Positions 1 to 7,524 of a stretch of 64,000 nucleotides of DNA are shown here, piece after piece (position 1 is the first letter of the stretch; the number at the start of each line of letters is the position of its first letter). Under the pieces are notes generated by a model. It was not told the origin of the DNA and ran no database searches. It was given only the letters and a program-made list of their open reading frames with translations. The DNA is from Bin5 sp965200685 (lineage in GTDB: Bacteria > Chloroflexota > Anaerolineae > Caldilineales > Caldilineaceae): positions 2,976,001-3,040,000 of the forward strand of contig OZ241379.1 in the NCBI GenBank assembly GCA_965200685.1, in the 5' to 3' direction. The position numbers and the translations under genes are program-made.

Positions 1-1
1 G

Positions 2-1093
2 GCCTATGGTGGCCAGAAAAAGATCGCTTGGATGGAAGTCTATGCCGGTGCTAAGGCCAATGAAGTTTATCAAGAAACCGTGTGGTTGCCCCAGGAAACT
101 CTGGACGCCATCAACGAATACCTAGTCGCTATCAAAGGTCCTTTGACGACGCCAGTGGGGGGCGGTATTCGTAGCATTAACGTTTCCCTACGTCAATGGC
201 TGGATTTGTATGCCTGCGTGCGTCCAGTTCGCTATTTCAAAGGTGTACCCAGCCCGGTGAGACAGCCGGAACTGGTGGATATTGTGATCTTTCGGGAAAA
301 TATTGAGGACCTTTATGCGGGTATTGAGTTTGAAGAGGGCACGAAGGAAGTAGAGCGATTCAAGAAACTGTTCAATGAGGCATTTCCGGAACACTACAAG
401 AAAGTGCGCTTCCCGGACACCACCGGCTTCGGCCTGAAGCCGGTCAGCCAACAAGGTACTGTCCGTTTGATGAAAGCAGCTCTCCAATACGCACTGGACA
501 ATGGGCGCAAAAGTGTAACCCTAGTCCATAAAGGCAACATTATGAAGTTTACCGAAGGGGCCTTTTGCAATTGGGGCTACGAAACCGCTGCCCAAGCATT
601 TGGCGCGCAGCCGTGGGATGGCGGACCTTGGCATCTGTTACAGACAGATAACGGCGAAATCATTATCAAAGATGTCATCGCCGATGCAATGCTGCAACAG
701 GTCCTCACACGCCCGGCCGAATACGACGTGATGGCAACCCTCAACCTGAATGGCGATTATATCAGTGACTCCCTGGCCGCGCAGGTGGGCGGTATCGGCA
801 TTGCACCCGGGGCCAATATCAACTACGAAAGCGGACGAGCCATCTTTGAGGCCACCCATGGCACTGCCCCCAAATATGCTGGCCAGGACAAGGTCAATCC
901 GTCATCCGTGATCCTCTCCGCTGAAATGATGCTGCGGCATATAGGCTGGTATGAAGCCGCAGAACTGATTGTGCAGGCCATGGAAAGAACCATTGGTCAG
1001 AAGCGAGTCACCTACGACTTTGACCGGCTGATGGACGGTGCGACACTGCTCAAGTGCAGTGAATTCGGCCAGGCACTGGTCGACAATATGTAA
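2..1093 (+). CDS. icd: Isocitrate dehydrogenase, NADP-type (5'-truncated by window)
   Basis: Oxidatively decarboxylates isocitrate to 2-oxoglutarate in the TCA cycle, in the cytosol. The frame is open from base 2, so the gene enters from the left; 363 residues are visible and roughly 50 N-terminal ones are missing compared with the ~416-residue E. coli enzyme. Visible family signatures are YGGQKKIAWMEVYAG, the substrate-binding GGIRSINVSLRQ loop, the FRENIEDLYAGIE stretch, the VHKGNIMKFTEGAF segment, and the late NLNGDYISD and EATHGTAPKYAG segments. It ends with TAA, and sdhC follows about 100 bp downstream on the same strand, which makes a TCA gene block. The NADP preference is inferred from similarity to E. 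coli-type Icd. Confidence 0.93.
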   Translation, partial: AYGGQKKIAWMEVYAGAKANEVYQETVWLPQETLDAINEYLVAIKGPLTTPVGGGIRSINVSLRQWLDLYACVRPVRYFKGVPSPVRQPELVDIVIFRENIEDLYAGIEFEEGTKEVERFKKLFNEAFPEHYKKVRFPDTTGFGLKPVSQQGTVRLMKAALQYALDNGRKSVTLVHKGNIMKFTEGAFCNWGYETAAQAFGAQPWDGGPWHLLQTDNGEIIIKDVIADAMLQQVLTRPAEYDVMATLNLNGDYISDSLAAQVGGIGIAPGANINYESGRAIFEATHGTAPKYAGQDKVNPSSVILSAEMMLRHIGWYEAAELIVQAMERTIGQKRVTYDFDRLMDGATLLKCSEFGQALVDNM

Positions 1094-1194
1094 CACAGTG
1101 GCCAATGACACACAACACCCACTGTATTTAGGAATACAGGCGTAAACCCGAATACTGCATACCACAGACTGCAATAAAAGGAGATTGCATCCAA

Positions 1195-1581
1195 ATGTCT
1201 GTCCTCATAGAAACGATATACAAAAGCATATCCTACAGAGGAGCAGAGGGGCAATGGGCCTGGATATTGCATCGGGCCAGCGGTCTTGGCATCGTACTCT
1301 TCCTGTACATGCATATCATCAGTATTTTCCTCGCATCAATCGGTCCGGGGCCGTATGAATGGGTACACGCGACTTTATACACATCGCCGCCGGCCAAAGT
1401 TCTGGAAGTCTTTCTGCTGTTCGGTGTGCTCTACCACGCGGTCAATGGCATGCGTATCATAATCATTGACTTCTTTCCGGTGTTGGGTAAATATCAACGG
1501 ACGCTTGTACGCATTGAACTGGCACTCGTCGTATTGGTCCTCATCCCGGCCGCGATCATTACGTTGAGAGGCCTTTTCTAA
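1195..1581 (+). CDS. sdhC: Succinate dehydrogenase cytochrome b556 subunit
   Basis: Membrane anchor of complex II that helps bind heme b and quinone. 128 residues with about three hydrophobic segments (near residues 24-45, 62-80 and 100-125). The HRASGLGIVLFLYMH stretch matches the conserved first helix of SdhC, and YHAVNGMR contains the likely heme-ligand histidine on the second helix. The ATG at 1195 follows AAAGGAG at a suitable distance. First gene of the sdhCDAB order. The family is clear; the exact quinone type cannot be told from sequence. Confidence 0.9.
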   Translation: MSVLIETIYKSISYRGAEGQWAWILHRASGLGIVLFLYMHIISIFLASIGPGPYEWVHATLYTSPPAKVLEVFLLFGVLYHAVNGMRIIIIDFFPVLGKYQRTLVRIELALVVLVLIPAAIITLRGLF

Positions 1582-1669
1582 ACCCTACATTCTGATTTTC
1601 GTTTCTCGTAACGCAGGAACACAACTAGAAACTGATAACGAAAAACTGTAGTTTCAAAAGGAGCACAAC

Positions 1670-2089
1670 ATGGCGGTTACGACTGGACGGGCAACAAAAG
1701 GGAAAACGCAGTATGGCTCGCCCAATCATGAACGACGAATCTGGTTGTTCATGCGTCTGAGTGGGCTGGTAATGTTTATCACTGTGCTGTTCCACCTGCT
1801 GTATATGCACATGGTTGTGCGGGTGGAGAATATTACCTACGATAACATTGCCGAGCGTTGGTCCGGCCCGGCCGGACTATTCTGGCGGCTGTTTGATGCG
1901 TCGCTTCTTCTCATCGGTATGGCCCACGGCATGAATGGTGCTCGCTTTTCAATCAATGATTACATCCACAATAAATTTCTCAATCTGGTACTTACGGGCC
2001 TTGTCTACGGAATCGGTGCCTTGGTGATTTTGGCCGGTGCCTTGGCTCTGATCTTTGGCACCGGCGGCCTCGGACGCCTGTTCCAGTAG
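1670..2089 (+). CDS. sdhD: Succinate dehydrogenase hydrophobic membrane anchor subunit
   Basis: Second membrane anchor of complex II. 139 residues; the first ~30 are hydrophilic, followed by three hydrophobic helices. LMRLSGLVMFITVLFHLLYMH resembles the first SdhC/SdhD helix, and IGMAHGMNGARFSINDY carries the conserved histidine and the arginine/aspartate/tyrosine cluster near the quinone pocket. AAAGGAG lies just before the ATG at 1670. It sits between sdhC and sdhA. Confidence 0.88.
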   Translation: MAVTTGRATKGKTQYGSPNHERRIWLFMRLSGLVMFITVLFHLLYMHMVVRVENITYDNIAERWSGPAGLFWRLFDASLLLIGMAHGMNGARFSINDYIHNKFLNLVLTGLVYGIGALVILAGALALIFGTGGLGRLFQ

Positions 2090-2191
2090 CTACAGTAGTG
2101 ACCTGTTGCCGCTGAACGCAACACCGAACATGGAACACCACAGACAAGCGCGGCTTGCAAGTACCGTTACTGGCCATTGGGATATATCGAA

Positions 2192-3925
2192 ATGATTCAC
2201 AATCACAAGTTTGAAACCGTTGTTGTTGGTGCTGGCGGTGCTGGCCTGATGTCGGCCCTCTACGCCAGCCAAGGGAGCGATACAGCTGTCCTGACAAAGC
2301 TCTATCCCACCCGCAGCCACACGGGAACGGCCCAAGGTGGGATCGGCGCAGCCCTCGGCAATCTGGAAGAGGACCGGGCAGAATGGCACATGTTTGATAC
2401 GGTCAAAGGCAGCGACTACCTTGCGGACCAGGACGCTGTCGAGATTATGTGTCAAGATGCGATTGATGTCATATACGAGTTGGAGCATATGGGCCTGCCC
2501 TTTGACCGTACGCCCGATGGCAAGATCGCCCAGCGCCCGTTCGGCGGCCATACCAGCAACTTCGGCGAGAAACCGGTGCGCCGGGCCTGCCATGCGGCGG
2601 ACCGCACCGGTCATATGATTTTGCAGACCCTCTACCAGCAATGTATCGCCCACAATGTGCGCTTCTTTGATGAATTCCATGTACTCGATCTGCTGCTGGC
2701 AGAAGATGGACGAGCTTGCGGCGTTGTGACGTATGAAATCGACAGCGGGGACTTGCACGTCTTCCACGCCAAAGCATTGATTTTCGCTACCGGTGGCTTT
2801 GGCCGCATGTGGGAGATCACCAGCAATGCCCACAGCCTGACCGGCGACGGCCCGGCCATTGCCCTGCATAAGGGCATCCCCTTGGAGGATATGGAGTTCT
2901 TCCAGTTCCATCCAACCGGCATCTACAAAATGGGCATCCTCATCACAGAAGGTGTGCGCGGCGAGGGTGGCATTCTGCGGAACAGTGATGGCGAGCGCTT
3001 TATGGAGCACTATGCGCCCAATTTGAAAGACCTGGCCAGCCGGGATATGGTCAGCCGTGCTATCTACTTGGAAATTCAGAGGGGCAAAGGCATCAACGGT
3101 GGGCGTTACGTTCATCTTGACGCGACCCACTTGGGCCGGGCAATGGTGGAGACGAAACTAGCGGATAGTGCCGAGTTTTGCAAAACATATCTCGGCATCG
3201 ATGCGGCCGTGGAGCCGATGCCTGTGCAACCGACCGCCCATTATGCCATGGGCGGCATTCCTACGAATAAGGATGGCGAAGTGCAGGGCAATGCCCAGGG
3301 AGACATCGTGCCCGGTTTCTACGCGGCCGGTGAAGTAGCCTGTGTCAGTGTTCACGGTGCCAATCGCCTGGGCACAAATAGCCTTGTGGATCTGGTCGTC
3401 TTTGGTAAGCGGACAGGCAAGGTGGCAGCGGAATACTGTACGCAGAACGACTGGGCGGAGTTGCCGGCCGAAACCTGGGAGCCTTCCGCGGCCACCCTCG
3501 AGACGATGTTGCGCCATGCCGGTACCTATAATGTCGCTGATCTACGTACGGAAATGCAGGCAGTGATGATGGACCATGTGGGCGTTTTCCGCACGGAAGA
3601 GGGCATCCAGACCGCACTGACACGGGTGCGGGAATTGCAGGAATGTGCCAAAGATATCACTGTCATGGACAAGGGCAAGCGTTTTAATACCGATATTCTG
3701 GAAGCCATTGAACTGCAAAATCTGCTGGACCTTGCCGAGATCACCGCTGCCAGCGCGCTGGCCCGCCGGGAAAGTCGTGGCGCGCACAGTAGGGAAGACT
3801 ATAAAGCCCGGGACGATGAGCATTGGCTCACGCATACATACGCGTCAAAGGTAGATGGAGAAATCAGCCTAGAGTACGCGCCGGTGACCATTACAAAACA
3901 CCAGCCGCAGGAGCGGACCTACTAA
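2192..3925 (+). CDS. sdhA: Succinate dehydrogenase flavoprotein subunit
   Basis: Catalytic subunit that oxidises succinate to fumarate with covalently bound FAD. The FAD-binding VVGAGGAGLM begins at residue 11, and RSHTGTAQGGIGAAL contains the histidine (residue 43) expected to carry FAD covalently. FQFHPTGIY and RDMVSRAI hold substrate and active-site residues, and HGANRLGTNSLVDLVVFG is the conserved C-terminal FAD contact. I prefer the ATG at 2192 (GGGA about 9 nt upstream; MIHNHKFETVVVG) over an in-frame TTG at 2177 that has no ribosome site. At 577 residues it is normal for the family. Confidence 0.95.
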   Translation: MIHNHKFETVVVGAGGAGLMSALYASQGSDTAVLTKLYPTRSHTGTAQGGIGAALGNLEEDRAEWHMFDTVKGSDYLADQDAVEIMCQDAIDVIYELEHMGLPFDRTPDGKIAQRPFGGHTSNFGEKPVRRACHAADRTGHMILQTLYQQCIAHNVRFFDEFHVLDLLLAEDGRACGVVTYEIDSGDLHVFHAKALIFATGGFGRMWEITSNAHSLTGDGPAIALHKGIPLEDMEFFQFHPTGIYKMGILITEGVRGEGGILRNSDGERFMEHYAPNLKDLASRDMVSRAIYLEIQRGKGINGGRYVHLDATHLGRAMVETKLADSAEFCKTYLGIDAAVEPMPVQPTAHYAMGGIPTNKDGEVQGNAQGDIVPGFYAAGEVACVSVHGANRLGTNSLVDLVVFGKRTGKVAAEYCTQNDWAELPAETWEPSAATLETMLRHAGTYNVADLRTEMQAVMMDHVGVFRTEEGIQTALTRVRELQECAKDITVMDKGKRFNTDILEAIELQNLLDLAEITAASALARRESRGAHSREDYKARDDEHWLTHTYASKVDGEISLEYAPVTITKHQPQERTY

Positions 3926-3988
3926 TCAAATAGGGATACAAACGAGTTCTTCCGCCTATCCTGTCCATTGATGTAAGGAACTTCAGAA

Positions 3989-4681
3989 ATGCGAATCAAG
4001 ATGCGAATTCGCCGCTTTAATCCGGAGACCGATGCAAAGCCCTGGTGGGGAGAATACTGGGTTGATGTAGAACCGACAGATCGGGTTCTGGATGCCCTAC
4101 ATCAGGTGAAGTGGTATCAAGATGGCACGCTTACATTGCGACGCTCCTGCGCCCATGGCATCTGTGGTAGCGATGCGATGGTGATCAATGGCCGCAATGC
4201 CTTAGCATGCAAGGTGCTTATGCAGGATGTGGGCGATGTGTGCCAGGTGGAAGCCCTGCGGATGATGCCCTTGATCAAAGATCTGGTGGTGGATATGGAG
4301 CCGTTCTTCGCCAAATACCGGGCCGTATTGCCCTATCTGATCAACGAGGAAGTTCCTGTTGATGGCGAACGTTACCAGAGCCAGGAGGCCCGGGCGCGCT
4401 TTGACGATACAACCAAATGTATTCTCTGTGCAGCATGTACCACCTCCTGCCCTAGCTTCTGGGCCAATGAGGATTACATCGGCCCGGCCGCGATTGTCCA
4501 GGCCCATCGCTTCATCTTTGACGACCGGGACACAGCCGCTGATCTGCGGCTACAGGTCCTGAATGATGTAGATGGCGTGTGGCGTTGCCGTACTGTCTTC
4601 AACTGTGTCCAAGCCTGCCCGCGGGAAATCGATGTCGCAAGGGCTATCGGTGAAGTCAAGTTAGCTCTCATTAACGGCTAA
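3989..4681 (+). CDS. sdhB: Succinate dehydrogenase iron-sulfur subunit
   Basis: Passes electrons from the flavin through three Fe-S clusters to the membrane anchor. SCAHGICGSDAM plus a later cysteine (NALACKVL) form the 2Fe-2S ferredoxin domain; CILCAACTTSCP and CVQACPREID bind the 4Fe-4S and 3Fe-4S clusters. 230 residues; AAGGA lies about 9 nt before the ATG. The TAA stop lies inside the left end of an inserted IS607-like element (core GG at 4676-4677). Joining the flanks in silico gives a C-terminus of Asn-Gly-Thr-Val-Asp-stop, so the insertion appears to have trimmed only the last few residues. Confidence 0.95.
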   Translation: MRIKMRIRRFNPETDAKPWWGEYWVDVEPTDRVLDALHQVKWYQDGTLTLRRSCAHGICGSDAMVINGRNALACKVLMQDVGDVCQVEALRMMPLIKDLVVDMEPFFAKYRAVLPYLINEEVPVDGERYQSQEARARFDDTTKCILCAACTTSCPSFWANEDYIGPAAIVQAHRFIFDDRDTAADLRLQVLNDVDGVWRCRTVFNCVQACPREIDVARAIGEVKLALING

Positions 4682-4698
4682 CTGCAGCAGGGCGAAAT

Positions 4699-4728
4699 TT
4701 GACATAAATTCCAACAAGAGTATATAAT
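4699..4728 (+). promoter_or_regulatory. Sigma-70-like promoter in left end of IS607 copy 1
   Basis: TTGACA at 4699-4704 and TATAAT at 4723-4728 are separated by 18 nt. The same hexamers with the same 18-nt spacing occur in copy 2. It probably drove tnpA-tnpB, with AAAGGAAG just downstream as an apparent ribosome site. Confidence 0.7.
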
Positions 4729-4744
4729 AGGCACAGACATCCAT

Positions 4745-5270
4745 CAAAGGAAGCTGGAAAAAAACTGGGTGTTCATCTGGCCACTAGCTGCGCCAGTGGG
4801 CTGACGAAGGCCGCGTCTCGTATGTGCGAACGCCTGGTGGACACAGGAGATATGACATTGACGGATTTCTCGGAATTTGCTATTGCAGAGTTGGGTATGC
4901 CAAGCAACGAGACGCCCTCAACAGGAAAGTCGAATACATGCAAAGCCGCTACCCGGAAGCGGAAGTCGTCACAGACGTCGGCAGTGGACTCAACTTCAAA
5001 AGACGAGGGCTGTTATCCCTACTGGACAGACTACACCGCGGAGAAAAGCTCACGCTTGTGGTTGCCTACAGAGAGCGTCTTGCGCGATTTGGAGCAGAAC
5101 TCATCAAGCGACTCATTGAACAAAACGGTGGCCAACTCGTGGTTCTCAACTAGGTTACACACAGCCCCCCGCGGGGACTTGCGGAGGATCTTCACGCCAT
5201 CCTCAACGAGTTCTCTGCACGCCTCTAGGGAGGGCGTCGTTACAGTAACCACATCAAAGCGGATCCGCAT
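4745..5270 (+). pseudogene. tnpA: Degenerate IS607-type serine recombinase (tnpA), copy 1
   Basis: Remains of a MerR-like DNA-binding domain plus a serine-resolvase domain. Across frames one reads KLGVHLAT, then a frameshift and TAG, then RQWADEGRVSYVRTPGGHRRYD, then ICYCRVGYAKQRDALNRKVEYMQ. The active-site region usually reads YARVSS; here it is CYCRVGY, so the catalytic serine is missing. A second stop follows LVVL at 5151-5153, where copy 2 continues, and another stop comes shortly after. With a frameshift, at least two stops and a lost nucleophile, this is very unlikely to make an active recombinase. It overlaps the start of the tnpB-frame ORF. Confidence 0.8.
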
Positions 5271-6363
5271 CTATCCCAACGCGGAACAGAGGGACATGAT
5301 TCGGAACGAGTGGTTTCGTGCCAGTCGCTATGTATACAACCAGTGTGTTGAGTACCTCAACAAGGGCAATGCAAACGACTGGCAGTATATCAAGGCGAAC
5401 ATGACAGAGCTGTTCGTGTGGTACGATTGGCTCAATGACGTACCCTATCAGATCAAGGGGCAGGCTGTAAAAGACGCCTGCAAAGCTGTGGAGACAGAGG
5501 AGTGTAAGGCAGCGCAGACTGGCGAACCCTTCGACATGAAGTTCAGAGCAAGGAAGCACCCGAAGCAGTCGTGTTTCATCCCTAAGACAGCGGTAAAAGA
5601 GCGCGGCGTGTATGTTCGCATACTACAAGGCACTCTGCTGCGGCGTGAAGAATTACCCGGCGACCTATTAGACTGCCGGCTAGTGCTAGACAATGGTCGC
5701 TACTTTTTAGTATGCCCGTATAAGGAACGACACCACGTATCCGAGACCCAAGGGCGTGTTGTCGCACTCGATCCAGGCATCCGTTCGTTCCTGACATTCT
5801 TTTCTGAAACTAGCTGTGGGTGGATAGGTCGTGGTGATTTCGGTCAGATTCAACGCTTGTGTACGCACCTTGACAATGTGTTAAGCGATTTGTCAAAGAC
5901 CAAGGGCAAGCGTCGGCAGCGTCTCCGCAAGGCTGCTGCCAGATTGCGTGTGAAGATAGAGAATCTGGTTGATGAACTGCACCACAAGACAGCCCGCTAC
6001 TTGGTAGACAACTTTGACATCATTCTGCTGCCCACGTTTGAAACCAAGGATATGGTCAAGCGTGGTACGCGTAAAATACGGAAAAAGACAGCTAGAATGA
6101 TGATGACCTTTGCACACTATCGTTTCAAACAGTTCTTGAAGCACAAAGCCCACGAGACCGGTAAGCTGGTGATTGATGTGAATGAAGCCTATACATCGAA
6201 AACGTGTAGCTGGACAGGCGAAGTCAAGAACAAACTAGGTGGCGCAAAGGTGATGGTCGGGAGAGATGGGCAACGCATGGATAGAGACATCAATGGCGCG
6301 CGTGGGATATTCCTGCGCGCTTTGGGAGATACCCCCGCGCTACAAGCGTGCGTTGTTGAATGA
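4822..6363 (+). CDS. tnpB: IS607-type TnpB (RNA-guided nuclease family), copy 1
   Basis: Open frame of 513 codons. Recognisable TnpB begins near residue 140 (SKRIRIYPNAEQRDMI); the N-terminal part overlaps the dead tnpA in another frame, so the true start is uncertain, and the nearest in-frame candidate to the conserved part is a TTG near 5179. RuvC-like acidic residues are visible as VVALDPGIRSF, LLPTFETKD and MDRDINGARG. The usual CxxC...CxxC zinc ribbon is degenerate: TCSWTGE keeps one cysteine and the second pair reads VMVGRDGQ. Family knowledge: TnpB proteins are RNA-guided DNA nucleases that use a transcript from the element's right end. A nearly identical protein is encoded by copy 2. 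Confidence 0.82.
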   Translation: MCERLVDTGDMTLTDFSEFAIAELGMPSNETPSTGKSNTCKAATRKRKSSQTSAVDSTSKDEGCYPYWTDYTAEKSSRLWLPTESVLRDLEQNSSSDSLNKTVANSWFSTRLHTAPRGDLRRIFTPSSTSSLHASREGVVTVTTSKRIRIYPNAEQRDMIRNEWFRASRYVYNQCVEYLNKGNANDWQYIKANMTELFVWYDWLNDVPYQIKGQAVKDACKAVETEECKAAQTGEPFDMKFRARKHPKQSCFIPKTAVKERGVYVRILQGTLLRREELPGDLLDCRLVLDNGRYFLVCPYKERHHVSETQGRVVALDPGIRSFLTFFSETSCGWIGRGDFGQIQRLCTHLDNVLSDLSKTKGKRRQRLRKAAARLRVKIENLVDELHHKTARYLVDNFDIILLPTFETKDMVKRGTRKIRKKTARMMMTFAHYRFKQFLKHKAHETGKLVIDVNEAYTSKTCSWTGEVKNKLGGAKVMVGRDGQRMDRDINGARGIFLRALGDTPALQACVVE

Positions 6364-6455
6364 ATTCTGCAAACTTACACAGATTCACTCAACAAAAATG
6401 TATCGGGACTGTAGATTGATGGTGCATCCCACACTGTCTGCCCAAGATTCAGGGA

Positions 6456-7358
6456 TTAGGCCTGACGTAGTAGCCATGAACGCAGACGGGTGGCGACTCC
6501 CCTAGGTTCTGGCTCAGAGGTTTCCACCTCCTCCAGGGCTTGGGCTAAGGCGGCCCCGGTCTGATAACGTTCCTGTGGCTGTTTGGCGAGTGCCTTCAGA
6601 ATGATCCGTTCGAGGGCCGGCGATATCCAGCGAAACGCTGAAGGAGGGGGTGGTTGCTGGTGGAGTTGGGCCGCTAGCACCTCCTGGCGCGAACCATAAA
6701 AGGGCCTACGCCCCGCTACCATCAGATAGAGCACCACCCCAAGACTATACAGGTCAGCTTGTCGGTCGACCGGTTGGTCGGCCAGAATCTGTTCTGGTGC
6801 TGAAAAGGCCGGCGTTCCGTAGATGCCCTGTATATCCTCTGTTGGCTGTTGGCTGTTGTAGACGGTGCCGAAGTCAAAGAGCACGGCACGACGGTCACCA
6901 TACGTGAGCAGAATGTTGGATGTCTTCACGTCCCGATGGACATAGCCTTGGCTGTGTAGATAGTCCAGTGCTTCTGCTATCTGCCGAGCAATGTCAATGG
7001 CCGCAATTTCGCCAATCGCCTGGGCGCGTTGTAGAAATTCCGCCAAGGTCTCTCCCTCAATTAACTCTGTTGTCATAAACAGAAGCCCGTTGGCTTCGCC
7101 AGCGTCGAACACCCGCAGAATACCAGGATGACGCAATTGGGCCAGGGTGCGATACTCCATTTCAAAGCAAGACCGCAAATGGGGATGGCTTGCTGCTGCA
7201 TAGTTGAGCACCTTGAGGGCCACCTGGCGACCGGATAGGTCTTGCGAGCGGTAGACAATGGCGGTCGCGCCCTGGCCCAATATGTCCAAAACCCGATACT
7301 GCCCCACCTGTCCAGATGTGGGGAGGTGATTGTCTCTCCCGGTAGTGCCGTAGAACAT
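6456..7358 (-). CDS. Serine/threonine protein kinase (PknB-like catalytic domain)
   Basis: Cytoplasmic Hanks-type kinase of 300 residues, almost entirely catalytic domain. GQGATAIVYR is the Gly-rich loop, VALK supplies the ATP lysine (K49), HRDVKTSN holds the catalytic Asp143, DFG is at 162-164 and APE at 187-189. There is no transmembrane or sensor domain, unlike many bacterial PknB proteins, so its input is unknown. The ATG at 7358 is preceded by a promoter-like TTTGCA-17-TATAAT (7404-7432). It lies downstream of amt but behind the amt terminator, so it is probably transcribed on its own. Confidence 0.9.
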   Translation of the reverse strand: MFYGTTGRDNHLPTSGQVGQYRVLDILGQGATAIVYRSQDLSGRQVALKVLNYAAASHPHLRSCFEMEYRTLAQLRHPGILRVFDAGEANGLLFMTTELIEGETLAEFLQRAQAIGEIAAIDIARQIAEALDYLHSQGYVHRDVKTSNILLTYGDRRAVLFDFGTVYNSQQPTEDIQGIYGTPAFSAPEQILADQPVDRQADLYSLGVVLYLMVAGRRPFYGSRQEVLAAQLHQQPPPPSAFRWISPALERIILKALAKQPQERYQTGAALAQALEEVETSEPEPRGVATRLRSWLLRQA

Positions 7359-7403
7359 GACAGCTTCTTTGGTGACAATGCTGTGATAAGGCTCCGCAGG
7401 GTC

Positions 7404-7432
7404 ATTATATCCGATAGAATCGGGTTTGCAAA
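7404..7432 (-). promoter_or_regulatory. Predicted promoter of the protein kinase gene
   Basis: On the minus strand TTTGCA (7432-7427) and TATAAT (7409-7404) are 17 nt apart, about 45 nt upstream of the kinase ATG and just beyond the amt terminator. The -10 is perfect; the -35 matches 4 of 6. Confidence 0.55.
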
Positions 7433-7474
7433 CGAAAAAACACCACCTCGGACAACATGTTATCCGAGGTGGTG
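7431..7474 (-). terminator. Intrinsic terminator of amt
   Basis: Perfect 12-bp stem CACCACCTCGGA (7441-7452) and TCCGAGGTGGTG (7463-7474) with a 10-nt loop. On the minus strand the stem is followed by TTTTTT (7440-7435). It lies about 50 nt after the amt stop codon. Confidence 0.9.
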
Positions 7475-7524
7475 CGAATGTTTGATGCTATCAACTACTT
7501 AGCGAACGCCAAATACAAGAGACA

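Larger units (their letters stand above)
4676..6406 (+). mobile_element. IS607-like insertion element, copy 1 (decayed tnpA, open tnpB)
   Basis: A 1731-bp element bounded by GG at both ends. It matches a second copy at 46670-48405 (opposite strand) from the shared GGCTAACTGCAG left end to the shared AAAATGTATCGG right end, and the flanks differ outside these points. A GG core and absence of obvious target duplication fit IS607-family serine transposases. It contains a left-end promoter, a broken MerR-like/serine-recombinase tnpA and a long tnpB. It lies between sdhB and the kinase gene. Boundaries come from comparing the two copies in this window. Confidence 0.85.

Noticed and set aside
2090..3130. 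Long minus-strand ORF (346 codons)
   Set aside because: Lies entirely antisense to sdhA, has no family motifs and no ribosome site; a shadow of a GC-biased gene.
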